A stretch of DNA of 64,000 bases from Sitta carolinensis (Eukaryota; Chordata; Aves; Passeriformes; Sittidae), in NCBI GenBank assembly GCA_032173965.1, contig CM063288.1, positions 19,689,501 to 19,753,500 of the forward strand. Reading direction: 5' to 3'. Positions 12,901 through 27,900 of the stretch are shown here, piece after piece; positions within the stretch are counted from its first letter, which is position 1, and each line of letters opens with the position of its first letter. Under the pieces are notes generated by a model. The model ran no database searches, was not told the origin of the DNA, and saw only the letters and a list, made by a program, of their open reading frames with translations. Both the position numbers and the translations under genes were made by a program.

Positions 12901-15900
12901 GGAGCCATTAGTGAAGTTTTTAGTAAAATAAATTAAATATGGGTCTATTATAAATGTAATAAGGACACAAATCCAATTATATAGCAATGATTTTAATGAG
13001 AATAAAATACCATGCCTTAGAAGATTTTATTACATTCTTAAGATTATAACTTCATATTCCTTCTAATTTGATGTGCTATGTTTACATGAATATTGAAGGC
13101 TGCTAATTATTTTTGTTTATAAAATCCTCCTGATTTGCCCTGCATATCACACAATAATTAATAGAAAACATTTTCTTAAAGTCATAAAACCAGAATAAAA
13201 TAATAAAAAACCTGAAATCAGAAAATGCCAAGAAAATAAGAAGAATAAAAGGTACATTGAATAGGAAGAAACAGTATTTTACTTATTATATGAAATGCAC
13301 TGGCCTGGGAGATGGTTAATACTTCTTTAATGACTTACATGTTCTTTGATGGAGGCATTAGAGAAAACAAGTACTCATGTAGAGTAACTTATGTGAGAAC
13401 TTGTTATCTGAGGAAGAAGATTGGTAATTACATCAGCCAGTCAGGTTAACTTTGTGCATCTTTAATATTATATGTTTTGTACCTCTTTTGGGAATAATCT
13501 TCATTCATATCTAAATCAGTTTCCTGTTTTCTGTTTGCCAAGTATTACAGGAGCTTGTTTATCTCTGTTACCTGGCCAGTGTTATGCTGGTTCTTCACAT
13601 AAAGGTGCACTACATAAGCACTGTAGCCAGGCTGAAAATGTATTGATTCTGTTTGTTTTATCCATTGAGCTTTCTCTCTCTTTTTTTTTTATTTTCCTGT
13701 GAAGCTTGAAAGTTTACTTCAGTCTACTATTTTTCCTGAAGCAATAGTCAAATTCTGACCAATTCTACTAATGGGGCTTAACTGTGTAAACTGTCGTGCA
13801 CGACTTCCCTAATTACACAAAAGCAATTAAGTTAGGTAGTGTAATCATTGTGGTACCTATTTCCAAGAGCAAAAATAACTGTCAGGAAGCAAATAAATGA
13901 GCTGCAAATGTCATATTGCACACATTACGTAGAGTTGGTCCCTGCACCTGCTGTCAGGCACCACAAGATACCACCAGATAAGTGCTTCATCTTTCAGACT
14001 TTTTCACAAAGCTCAGTTCTGTATGAAGGGGCATTGCATCAAGTATTTTAGAGCCTGTGTCTTTTCCCAGCCAAGAATCTTGTGTATTCACAGTATCATG
14101 CAAATAGTTTTCAGATGTTTGCATAAAAACTTGTGAATCTGTGCAACTGCTCAGGGTTATTATTTTAATTATATGTCAGTTGATACTGTACCTTAATTAG
14201 AATAATATTTGTACTGGCAGTCTGTAGAATACATGGGGATAAAAGGGTAAATAATAAATTCTGTTAGAATTCAAGCTTTCTATGATCTGCATTATTCAGT
14301 GTTAAGGTGAGAACTGACTTTCAACTTTTGTTTTGCCCATAAAGCATAACAGCAGAAAGAAGGAAAGTGATTTAGACCATTCTAGGTAGTCTCTTGAGTC
14401 TGGAAGCCTTTTGAAGAGCCTGTAAAATATCATGTGTTAAAGACTGCTGGTGCAGGAAGAAGGTGGATGTGTCCTCCCAGACTTACCCAGTGAACAGATG
14501 CACATTTTTCTGAAATGTTTAGGTGCTAGTTCGCTGTTCTAGCTTGAATATCAGCATCACCTACAGAACAGCTTCTCTACACAGAACCTATTATTTAAGA
14601 TTATTTTTTAGAGCAAGCTTTTGGTCAATTTGTTAAAAACAGCTGTACCCTGTGATTCATGTTAATTCATCTGAAGTCAATGCAGTGAGCTTAGACATGG
14701 TCACTTGTTTGTGTTCTATCCCCTCAAAATTCAGTCACTGCTTCACACATGCACCTTGGGATCAGGCATTGCAAGATGCATTTTAGTAATTTAGGGAATA
14801 AATTACTGCACTGAGCCTTTCCTGGTCTCTCCTTTCAGAAGGGAGTTGACCCTGAAATTATTCTGTACTTTTGGTACTAAACACGAAATAACATGTAGGA
14901 GTAGTAATAGCAGAAATCGACCATGTGGTGAACTATGCACTTAAATATTTTGTTTTGTGTGTTCAGTGCATTATCATCAGTGGGGAAAGTGGTGCTGGAA
15001 AGACAGAAAGTGCCCATCTGATCGTTCAGCATTTGACCTTCTTGGGAAAGGTATTTCCTAGCCCATTATGTAAAATTATGAAGAAATCCTCCCAACCCTA
15101 CCCCAATGTTCACTTTATTTAGTCTTTAATACTTAAAGCTGTTCATGTGTATTGTCACACTTGATTTAGGGACATAGTAATAATGCATGTGAGAGTATTG
15201 AATTAAGATGCAAGAGTATGACTCACAACAAGCCAGTCAATAGTTTTTTAAAGAGAAGGTGCCAGATTCTGAGTGTTCAATACCTGTATTTATGTACAGT
15301 GTTTATCACATATAACATTGTTTATTTATACAATAAAGAATGACAAATATTGCTGTGGCTCTAATCTTAGCAGCTCTTACACACTTAAATGTTATGAGTA
15401 ATTCTATTAGCACAAAATAATGGGAAAATTAACCATGTTAGCTTAACCTGAAGTAGATGTATTTAGTCTACTATGGTTTTGATACTCTTAACTAATTATA
15501 AAATAAGTCAAAGTTGGAACAATTGCAGAGAAAGAAGAATCTGTATTTTACTACGTGTGGGAGATTTCTTATCATTTTGTTAGACCTCTTGTAGTATAAA
15601 TAGAAAGGTTAGCACAGTACCTAATTCCATACAAGCATGAGAAAAGGATTCCTTGCTTCTGGAGCAAGAATTGAATTGGGGGTAAGCACTACATTCTTTT
15701 AAGTATTATTCTGATTTGTACCTCTTCTGTCAAGGCCAATAATCGTGCGTTGCGTGAGAAAATTCTTCAGGTGAATCCTCTGGTTGAAGCATTTGGAAAT
15801 GCCTGCACTGCAATCAATGACAACTCAAGTCGTTTTGGAAAATATCTGGAAATGATGTTTACACCTACAGGAGCTGTAATGGGGGCAAAGATTTCTGAAT

Positions 15901-18900
15901 ATCTACTTGAAAAATCAAGGGTCATAAAACAAGCTGTGTAGGTATATTAATGGTCTGTCCTATGGCATTTCTGTAGTGTTTGAATTGATTTAATTATAAA
16001 AACTTCTGTGCTTTTGGTTACACTTTTGTCTTCTGCTAAAAAATTAATCCTTTGTACAGCGCTATGGAAAGAATAGTCCTGTTCTTTTGGCATAGAAGCC
16101 AGAGCCACTTAATTCTTTGGGGAAATAATGTGTTCACTGGGTTTTCTGTGTTTCATAGCTGCTGATCCTACACTATTAAAACAAGTGGGAGATTTGCTAC
16201 CTTGCTTCAGTGAGCTCGTTATGAAAACTGCTTTTATATTCATTGTACAAGATGCCCCAAGAATAAACACAGGTGCTTTAAAAGTATACTTTTTTTTTTT
16301 CCCAGGGGTGAAAAAAATTTCCATATATTTTATTATATTTATGCTGGCCTTTATCATCAGAAGAAACTTTCTGAATATAGACTTCCTGATAAAAAGCCTC
16401 CTAGGTAACTATCACTCACTTGTTTTAACTGCTCATTGTAATTAGCTATTGATCAGCACTTGCTTTCAGTATGATGCCTTAAAATCTCTCTTACTCCTTC
16501 TTCATTCCTTAAGGATCTTTTTTAATCCTGCCAAGGTGAGAAGACGATGGACACTAAGGCATTAAATTATTTGCATTTGTTTGAGAAGTTGAACTATTAA
16601 AACAGGTGGAGGAAGAACCAGCTCATTACATAGAAATTTTGTCATACTTTCAAATGCAGACAACTCTCCTTAGGATTTCGTACCATAACACTTCAGGTTC
16701 AAGAACCCAGAATATGCTTTGAAGGTTTTTAATTTGTGTTTGTATTTTGGGTGCATCTGATCTGTTCACAGGGTGAGGGGATGTGTGTGTGAAGTGTTAG
16801 TAACATTATTAGACATTAACAAAGAAATAAACAGATGTCAATGCAAGAGAAACAAAAGCTTCTTATGAATTGGCATCAAACTATGTAATTGAAAGTTATT
16901 GAGATAAATGTTTCCAGTTACTGAGGTACTTGCATTTAAGTCGCTGGACCTTGTATTAACATATGTGGTAGTGTGATGCTTTCTTTCTCCCTCTCTGTTT
17001 AGATATATTGATAATGAAACTGGAAAAGTAATGCATGATATTGTTACAAAGGATTCCTATGGGAAACAATTTGAAGCAATTCAACATTGTTTTAGAATTA
17101 TAGGATTTACTGATGAGGTAAGAGATTCAGTTCCTAAACCATTATTGACCTTATTTAGGAAAACCACCTCCAGTGCTGCTCTTTGGTTTTGTGGATGTAC
17201 AAAATTTTGTTAGCCACAAAATATGTTATGACAGAAGTGAATTGTGAAAGCATAACCCCCTACTCAGAAGGCAAGACCAGTGTGAGGTCCCAGTTTGTAC
17301 TCATGCAATTCTGTTGCACTATTTCTTGTGCAAATAGAAATTTACTTGAACTTGTAGAACTTGGTCTCAGAGAAAGCTACGAGCTTTAATATTCATTCAC
17401 ATGCCCATGTTTTTCTTACATAGCCTGAGATGTTTGTATCTAACTGAATTCCTTTAAAGTGCTTGTTGTCATCTTTTACAGGAAGTGTATTCAGTGTACA
17501 GAATACTAACTGGAATATTAAATACTGGAAATATTGAGTTTGCTGCTATTTCTTCACAACACCAAACAGATAAAAGTGAGGTTCCTAACCCAGAAGCCTT
17601 AGATAATGGTATATACTTCTTAACATTTTCAGTTCTGTATGTACAATTTGACTCTATTTGTGATAGTTTCTAGCTCATGATATCAGCTGGTCAATGCTGG
17701 TGATTTCCACTGGTAATCCCAGTTGTGTGTCTTTTTCTAATGTCTTTTAGCTGCTGCACTACTAAGCATTGGGTCAGAAGAACTTCAAGAGGCCCTAACC
17801 TCCCACTGCGTTGTAACACGGGGGGAGACTATTATCCGAACGAACACGGTGGACAAAGCAGCGGACGTGCGAGATGCCATGTCTAAAGCGCTTTATGGCC
17901 GGCTCTTCAGCTGGATTGTAAATCGTATTAATACACTGCTTCAGCCAGATAAAAATATATGGCAAGTTACACATCACTGAATCATGTGTACTTACTGTGC
18001 ATATGTCTGATGGGTTCATCCATTTGTATATTTTTGATTTCGCAGAAAGAGTGCTGTGTTTATTTTGGCTAAGGCTTCAAAATGGCTTTCATGCTGTGAT
18101 ACTGGATCCTGTTTCCAGGTCATTAAGCCCATCATTTTCAAAGAGCTGAATAGAATTTAGCTACTGAAGTCAATGGAAATTGGGTGGTTGAAGTGCTGTA
18201 CAATTTTTTTAAAAGATGCTTCCCATGTAGTGAACTTGAAAAATCATACAAAGGGCTGATAAATAATTTTACACTGTAAAAACTTCAGTGTATGTTCACA
18301 GTACTTACAGTCTCATTGCTTTTGTAAGCAAGTAATGAGTGCAGATTTCAGATTATTATTGTGCTGCCACTTAAGATATGATAATTTTTTTTATTTTTTA
18401 TAATTACAAAACATTATATTTTGCATCCTTATTATTTCATTGCCAGGCACTGATCTGGCTGGTTTGATCTTTTGAAGAAGTTGTAGAGATTTTAGAAACA
18501 AGGGAACCTCCCAGGTGATGTGAAAATGCCTCTCATCTGAGATCCCTACTTGCTACTTCACTTTGTCATATAGACATATTCTCATCCATTTCATGCAGTT
18601 CTGGTAGTGACTGACTGTACTTGAGTTAGCACATGGACTTTTAACAGTCCAGCTTGTAGCAGCAGCAGATTTAGTAATTACCCTTCTGAATGAGTGTAGC
18701 AGAAATGTACCATTAAACCTCGACACCTTCTCTCTGCCTGGAAGAGAAGACAGATTTTATTTGGGATCTGCCTACTTAAACCCCTGGTTTCAATTTGTCT
18801 GCTAAGTGTCCGTTACTTTCTACCTATGATTTCCCTGCCTTCTTCATGGAAATTTGCAAGAAGCAATTGGAAAAAAAAAAAGTCTTACCAATGCTGAACA

Positions 18901-21900
18901 AATGTAGACATACTTTTCCTCCTTTATTTTTGCAGCAGTGTGAGTCAGTTATGGAGTCTTAGTTGCCAAGGTTATTTTTATTGTAACTTGCTGTTGCCCG
19001 TAATGAATTTTGTTTGTATTTTCACATGCAGCAATGCTGAAAGTGGGATGAATGTTGGGATACTAGACATATTTGGATTTGAGAACTTCACAAGAAATTC
19101 TTTTGAACAGCTGTGCATAAATATTGCTAATGAACAGATCCAGTTTTATTTCAATCAACATATCTTTGCACTGGAACAGGTAAATTAAACTCTGTTGAGG
19201 TCTTGCTGAATCCAGTGTCCCACACCATAATCATATTCAGGAGTATTTTATAAAATGAGTATGTGATTTAAATGTGAGATAATGAAATCCATCTGGTGAA
19301 GTTTTGTAAATAATGTTGTTGAGGCCTATAGAACATTGCTGTGCATCATAAATGCCCTAATGATGATGTTGATTTTACTGTTTTGGTACTAAAACTGTGC
19401 TGGTGACTTTTGTAGATGGAATATCAGAGTGAGGGAATTGATGCCACTACAGTGGAGTATGAGGACAACCGTCCACTTCTAGACATGTTCCTTCAGAAAC
19501 CCATGGGTCTCCTGTCTCTGCTAGATGAAGAAAGTCGATTTCCTCAGGCAACAGACCTAACTTTAGTTGGTATGTGCAAGTAAAACTCTGGGAAAGGTCT
19601 GGGAAATGAAAAATGTGTTATAAGTGCAGTGTCATCTTTATTCAAGTTTTCCTACCCTAGTTGTCCTGAGGCTGTGTCATTTCATTTGCTAAGTATATTT
19701 TTCATTGTGCTTCATCATTTTCCTCTGCTTACATTTTTTTAACTTTTTCAAATTGGAAAAGTTGTCTTAAGTATCAGGTGGCAAGGGCTTATTGTTTTTC
19801 CAACATTACAAGGAGATATCCTTTGTCTTGTCCATGTATGTGGGGCACATCAGGCATATTTATCCCCATTTACTGAAGGGAAGGCTGAGACATAGTAGAA
19901 TCTTGTATCTAGGACCACCCTGTGAGTAGCACCTTGGTATTTCTGAGTAATCTGATAATACATGTTTATAGCAGTTCTGACTTCTTGAGCAGCAATTTAG
20001 CAAACTAATTAGGACAAAGATTGTAGTTAATCACTCTGTCACTCAAATCAACATCTTTTCTCAATGTCTAGATAAATTTGAAGATAACTTACGATGCAAA
20101 TACTTTTGGAGACCAAAAGGAGTGGAACTGTCATTTGGTATTCAGCACTATGCTGGAAAGGTAAGGTGATGCGACTTTTATTTAGTTCATATAAGAGTGG
20201 TATGTTCATTACTTGTTTTTATCTAGAGTTTCTGCTTCATGGATTTTTTTTCCCTCATTTTAATAGAAAAAATGTTAAACAGACATACATTCTACAATGA
20301 AATTTTTATGTGTAGCAGTCCATTTTGGAGTCTATACTCAGGGCTCTTTCACAGATTGTGTATATGGTAAGCATCTTTTCTCTGCGAGAAACCTGGCCTC
20401 AGAAATACCACTACTACAGTCATTTCAAAGGAGTGACTCTGGAGCCAGGGCAGGCTATGTGCTTGGTAACAGCATGTAAATGCCACAGTAGTTCTGTGTG
20501 AGAGTGTATATAAAGTATATTCATGAAAAGCAATGTAAACCAGTATCTGTAACAGAACTTAAAATCCTATAGAGTGTATTGGAAAGATTGGAACTTGCTA
20601 GTAGAGGTGTCTTTTTGTACTTTGTAACACCTAATTTATTTTGTTCCCAGAGGTTCACATTCACATATTATTTTATATGGGGAGTAACAGTCCAGTTTTC
20701 ATCATAACATGAGCTTTTCTCACAATTTCAGGCCCAAATATTTGTTCATAGACAAAATCAAAACAGACATGTTTTATAGAGCTATCAATTAAGTCTCATC
20801 TCCAGATCATTCTAAGACTCCAAAATTTTAAGATATATTCTAGTAACTTCAGTCAGGTTTCTGTCTTGTTAAGAATAACTCTTAAAATTCACACAGTTTT
20901 AGTTAGTTCTTTGTACCCACTTGGCCAAATAATAAAAACAATACTGGCCAGTTTTCTGTTGCCAGAGAACATTCAATTTCTGTGTAAATTAAGTGACTCC
21001 AGGGAAATTGAGAGAGGAATATTGCTAGTGATAATAAAATAGCTCTAAAACTTATTGTAATTAAACAAAAATAAAAATTTCTTGTTTCTTATATTAACAC
21101 AAATATCCAGGCATTAATTTCTAATTAAAAATTGTTAAAATAATTGAAATAGAGGAATGTTTTGTTTTCCTAATATGATTTTCAGTGCCATGAGAAGCTG
21201 TTTTAATGTACCTATATTGTGTCCAACTTATTACTGTTCCTCCAGCAGGTGTACTTATAGATACAGATTTGATGCAGAGAACCATTTCTGACATCACATG
21301 TAAAGGATCAACTTAAGCCTTAATGAAGTGTCTGTTGTATATCATCAGCATAGAATCATTTGACATGGCTGAGCATAGCACAACAGGATATAAGCCATTT
21401 AACCCAATTTTATATGCAATGGTATTCTATGAATATAGGTACTCTGTATAGCAAATTTACATTCTGAACACACTGCTATAGTTCACTTTTAAGTCCTCTG
21501 TAACTGATTCATTTGCTTGTCAGACCAAACTAGCTTGTATGCTTGGTCATCCTGACCGTTCACATTTTAAAGAACATAATAGGTTTTGGGTAACCATTTT
21601 TGTCAAAATTTCTTTCTGTTTTCCCACATTAGGTATTATATGATGCCTCTGCATTCCTTGAGAAGAACAGAGACACTCTTCCCGCTGACATAGTGGTGGT
21701 GTTGCGAACTTCAGAGAACAAACTTCTTCAGCAGCTGTTCTCTAGCCCATTAACAAAAACAGGTATGTTCTGCACAGCTTTGCTAGTATTATAACTTCTT
21801 CAGCTACCTGTTCCTCTCAAACTCTTACTTGATTCTGGGCAATTTTTTTCAACGATTTTATCATATCTCCTTTCCAGTGTTTGTTACACTTTGTTCTCTG

Positions 21901-24900
21901 ATTTCAAGATTTCATTTCCTTTCATGAATCTTGTGCAGCAAGATTCTTCCCTCACTCCAGAGAAAGGGAGATTAACATATGTGTAGGGCAAGAGCTCTTT
22001 CTCAGAGCAGGATAAAAATATGGGAATTTCTGGTTCTTAGTCCTTTACTGAGGTCAGTACTCAGTTGATAGATTCTTGTGTACCATGTCTTACAGTTCAT
22101 AAATCACGTGATGTAGATCAAGGTGTTTTGGAGGTAATATCCATCTATTTAGAAGCACTGATGCAATCCATAGTTTCTTGCAAATTATGGAAGCCATATA
22201 CTAATAGGCTAGAAGTAATTCCGTTGATTTAAAGCTTGTTGACTTTGACTTACAAGAAAGTGCCAGATCTGTAGCTAAATAAAACAGCAAGATGAAGTTT
22301 GATTACTCCATGGATAGATGCCAGAATGCCAGTACCATATGCAAATGATAGTTCTGCAGTATCCATGCAAACAAGCCAGCAAATGAATACTTCCCTTAAT
22401 ACTTTCTACACTCTTAAAGCATCTTTTTCATAATGGGTGAGAAAAATATGTAATATTAAATCTAAATACAATGGATTGTACTTAGAGATTAGATTACAAG
22501 ATTATTGTGAGCTGACCTAAGCAGATGAGGTTGTATGTTTAGGTAGAAATACATGGTAGATGCATTAGATAGTGCTGTGTAGGCTTATTGTACGTGGACT
22601 GTAGATAAAATTCTGTGCTTGTGCAGCAGCTCTCTGCCTTGAATTTCTGGACTGTCAGTAACCCAGTTGTAACGTGTCTGGTGATGCATTTAACCTCTCT
22701 TGACATTTCTGTGTAGAAAAAGAACATCTGGAGAAAAATTATATTGGAGCTTTTTTGCACATTTAAAATTGGGATCATAATACTTGTTTATATACACAGA
22801 GGATAGGTTCCTGTTACAGGGTAATTTTTCCTGTAATTCAAAGGCTTTCAACTACCCCACTTCAAATTACACTTTTAGAGGTCTCCGAGAGGTGAGGATC
22901 CAATGAGGAATCTGTTTCTCCTTTCAGCTATAATGAGTTTAGATGGAAGGGAATATAGTTTATGATGGAGGATTGGTTTGTGCCCAAGTGGGGAACAAAG
23001 GATCTTTCTGTCTACTACTACTCTACATTTGAGTCTCTGTTAGATTGATAAAAGAGATTCTGATCAAGCAAAGCAAGAAAGAAAGCTCACATATGGTCAA
23101 AAGTGCCTCCACACCTTCTTTACAAGCTGTTTTCTACCTTGGAGCTATTGTCAGAACGAAACCGATTAGGTGCTTCGTCCTAGTTATCAGTCCAAATTAT
23201 TGCAAATATGTTTTTATTTTATTGCTATTTTAAAATCAGAATGCTGATGCCTTCATGCAAATTCATCTTTTCCCTTATGGAGTTATTTTCAGTAGCAGCA
23301 GCACTCAACTTGAGTATTATGCCTAAGATGCATAAAATATTCAGTAAGAGATACTTCTTATTGCAGTTAATGTACAGTTACAATGCTAGTATATTTTACC
23401 TACTTTTTTATGTCTCTCACATTCCTTTCTTGTTTCCTATTTACATTAATTGCATGCTTTCTCCCTCCATTTACCTTTCTGTGAAGAGCACGCAGCAAGT
23501 GTTGTCTGTATTTGTCAAGCTGGTACAGGACATCGTGATAAAATTATTGTGCACGTGCATGTGTGCATGGTGTTACAAGAATAGCTTAAAGCTCTTATGT
23601 CATTTTTATTTTTTTAAAACATTTGTGATTTTGCTCTTTTTTTCCAGCTATCTGATATAATTGACATTCACATCCTGTGTTGGGGCCTCCGTGTTCTAAA
23701 ATCAGATTGTTGCCAGGTTTAGTTTTGGCAGCTTGCAAGATAAATGAAAGGTTTGGCTGAGAACAGAAGGCATTGCTGGCACTGCTGCTTCATCTGCTCA
23801 GTGAAGAAAGATAATGCTATTCTCTTAACTTTCTACAAAGACACTTTTTGTAAACAAAAGAATACTGAGTGTGAATATGTCCCATTGTACTCTGTCCCTG
23901 TCTCTTAGCCCTCTTCCCTCCACTCAACATGTGCTTCATTCCTCAAGCAAACCAGAAAAAATACAAATTAAGATTCATAATTTGGTACAGTTTTCTCCAG
24001 CTTCTGGTCAATTGCTGACTAATGCAAAAGCTAGTAATTTACATGGGAGCCATATTCCGTCTTTCCAGGTAATCCTGACTTGAAGCGGGCCTTCTGCCAG
24101 TCTGTGTAGTGTTTTGTTTGGAAATGAGTGACAGCACATTCTCACATCTGCTTGAACTATCTCCGGAATGTGCGGTGTAGGTGGGTTTTGCCGTGCAGCG
24201 GTCTCCTATACGTGTCGCAGCCACTGGGTGGTGCTATCCCAGAGGCGAGAGGGAATGCGAGACTGGAATCGTGGCTTTGACGAGGACTGAAAACATAGTT
24301 GTTTAAATACCAAAAAGAACAAAAAGATGCCTTTCCCACCCTGAGATGATCCTCTGTTTGAAGTATATTTATATATCTGTCATATCTTCTACTGTCAAAA
24401 ACTGAGCAGCATCAAGAAAATAAATACTAAAAAGCTGAATTCTTACTAATTTAAGATCACGTTAATCCCTGTAATTTATCAAGTACACTTATCCCCTCTT
24501 AACAAATGCTTCTTTTTCACAGTAGCGGTCTGTGCAGTTTAAAGGGCCAGAAATTAACAGCAGGACATTAAACATACATTTGTAATAGTAATTTATCGTT
24601 AATAGAATATGCAACTACTCATATGAGACATTGGAACTTAAACATTCTGGAACTGATTTTGTAGTGTATACAGCTTGTTTTGTCATCTTTCAGTGGAAAC
24701 TTAGTCACGTTCAGCATGTTTTGAAGTCTGCACTTTCTAGGGACCTTTAAGTTCAAAACGGAATGAATGTATCCTGATTTAACCTAACAGTTCTCCCAAT
24801 TGCTTCCATATCTGTCTTTTTTTTTCTACAGACACAGTTTCTTGTGTTGACAGTACTATAGTTGAATATGCACATTCCTATTTAGATGCTAAAGCATCAG

Positions 24901-27900
24901 AGAGAAAAGGAATCATATGAACTAGAAAATAGAGTCCCCTTGTAAGAATAGAGGATTTTGGTTGGAAAAATTAAGGGCAGCCTTGGTACATTCACCATTG
25001 AGGAGTCAGACCATTTTACTCACTGTCCTGATATTCGAGCATTTTTGCAGCATCACCTATGCCTGCAGGAGTTGGTACTGTTGGATTGATTGGGCAAAGC
25101 ACCCTGGGGGTTTTTGAGAGTGCAAGGTTTTTATCTTCTTAGAAAAGCTGCATCACAACAAGATCGTGAAACACAATCTGTGCAGACTTTTGTCCTTGCC
25201 ATGACTCACAGACCTTTAGAATTTCTATCAGGGTTGCTCTGCTTTGCCTTAGGTCCTTATTTGAGATAGGGAGAAAGTTGTCTTCTGCAGAGAGGGAAAG
25301 GGAAATCCTCCAGCCTTCCCACCAGAAGAGCAGAGATGCTATGAAACATCCTTGTCCTTGCCCTGAGGATCAATAGGGGTTTTGCTTGGCTACAGTGAAG
25401 AAATACAAAGCTGAATACACTACAACAACATCATATCTTAATAATTTTAGTAGCATTAGGGTAATGGAGGATCATTATATCATTGCTAATAAGTATAATA
25501 TATCATTGCTAATAGACACTCCTTGTGTGTGGTGCCTATATATTTAAGCATAATCTGTCAAAGAGAATCGGGATCAGAGTTTTCACAACTAGGATGAAAG
25601 GTTTGGCTAGTCATGTTTTAGCAAGGTATTTTTTTTGTCCAAAATAGAATTTTTTCCAGACACAAAGGTCATTTCCCCTCCTCAATATTGATTTTTACTC
25701 TGTGTTCTTTCTGCATTTGAGTCTCTAACCTTACTTACAAACTTCAGATGAAAATAAGTATAAATAGCATGTATTTTACCCAAACCAAACCAAACAGCTA
25801 ATGGAACACGTGTTAAGAAAGAATATGAAAAAAAAAAATGTTTCAGGCTAGCTTTATGCACACTAAAGAACAAAAGAGCTATGGCCTTTTGCAAAATCAC
25901 TTTAGAGAACTGCTTTTCACCACTTCTTGGTGACAAGAGTACTATCCTCAGTATTAATTTGTGTGTAACTGTGGTAGCATGTGGTTCCTCATGACGAGTC
26001 AGAAACTGAAGGAAAGAGATATTCTTGTGTTTCAGTCCCATGAACAGGTACTGCTGGGCATACATGGAGTGTAATCTTGGCAAGTCGAAATCATAGGAGT
26101 TTTTTTGCCACTGTTTTCAGTAGAACTGTGGTTTGAGCTGTCTTATTTGTCTCTGTGCACTCCTATTGAGCACAGGCTTATAGGAGTTGCTCTTCCTCTA
26201 GGAATATGTAGTGGTAAGTCTCTTGGTTTGGTGTCATTCACTGAATGTTTCCTTTTGGGTTTAGTGTATTTTTTTCCTCTTAATTCCATACATCACAATT
26301 GAACCAAAGACTCAAATACATTTTAATTTTACAAATTTATTCCACAATAAAATCTTTTTATAATAGTACTTTTGTGTTAGTATTTTCACCTTTAAGAGAT
26401 CAGGCACTCAAGTCAAATGAATTGGAAACAACAGTGTCTCTACTTAAAAATTAATCAGAATTTATAGTTTGCAAGAATTTCAATTAAGTTAATGGAAGCT
26501 GTGTATTTCACTCAGGATGTGGAGGTTTTCATACTTCTAACTGGTCTGTATGTTAAAAACACAATAGTTTTTGCTCTGCTGCCAGTGAGTTGTATGCAAA
26601 GAGAGGCTTTAAACCACAGCTGTGCTGATGTAACAGTCATGAACTTTACTGGGTTGCAGATGTGGGACATCAATAAACTCAATTAATTGTAGCTTAAATG
26701 AGTTTGGGAGGTAGAGTGATGGATTAGTTTTTTGAGTTCCGCTCTTGAGCATTTTACAGTTCAGTGTTTATTTTTCTTCGTATCATAAGGTTTTGCATCA
26801 TAGGACAAATGCAGTACAGATACTCATAATACTTGCTAGCAACAGGATCCAAAAAAATGCTCTAAAATAGCCCTAAAAATGGAACTCATCTAGGAACAGA
26901 GCCATCTATCAGATCAAAGTGAAGGTCTCAGTCCTGCTAAAGCTTTATATATATAAAGCGTAACAGTTATTTACTGTTGAGAATAACTCCCTATAAATAG
27001 TGTCAGTGAATCACTGGAATTGCACATGGCTGTAAGCACAACATCTGAGAATTGTCAAGTTAGAATTGCCACTATTTTGTTTGGTAAAGGGTGTTGCCCT
27101 TTACAGAATTCTGCTGCTTTTTAATCTGAGACTTCACAGATTGTATTGTACTGAAAATGAGCAAGACTTTTTTTGTCTCCAAGTGCTTGCAAATTGAACT
27201 CTAATAAAAGTAGAAGTGGACAAGTTTAAGAATAGATCCTAAGTAATTTACCGATTTGATTTATAATAGACCGATCTCACTAGAAGAAATCTTGAGAATA
27301 GTTTTTCTTTACCTTTTTCTCAGAAGAGAGAAGATACTTTTCCCAATTTTCATGTTTCTGGCCTAACTTCTCAATCCAATAATGAACATGATTTCCCAGT
27401 AGTAAATAGTAATTAATCTTAATACTGCGTTGTATACTAATTAAATTAAAAATCTACTGATAATGAAGAAACAAAAGATATAGCACATAAAAAATGTTAC
27501 TCTTTTTAATATTAACTAGTAGACTGTGGGATTTCTCTGTGCATCATATACAGAATTTAAATGAGAAATATCCAGAGAACATTATACCATTGTTTTAATG
27601 ACTAGTTTACTTGACAGTTTCTATAGGCACTGTGTGCTCTGAGGTCAAACTGTGTCAAAGATGCTCAGTATGTCATTGAAAACATTCAGTAGCTCTGAAA
27701 ATCAAATCCTAGAAGAGCATATTTTTTAATTTGCCAGTGAGTTTTGAGAGCAGACAACTTTGTTGAATATTCAGATAATATAGTAAGGTCTGTGTTTCAG
27801 TGAACCTACTCTCAGTCAGGTAGATAAATACACATTTGGTTCAATTCAGCTTGAAAATTGGGCATGTTTCTTAGAGCAGCTGTTGGTACTCAAGGTTGTG

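Noticed and set aside
17966..17971. GT donor just downstream of the GC donor (gttaca)
   Set aside because: It would end the exon in phase 0 and the next exon would then read caa-tgc-tga, a stop.
23208..23660. 150-codon open frame on the plus strand in the largest intron
   Set aside because: Composition is Phe/Leu/Tyr-rich as expected from AT-rich intron. There is no recognisable domain and no coding signature.
25682..26083. 133-codon open frame on the minus strand
   Set aside because: No domain or gene context; a chance open frame in intron.
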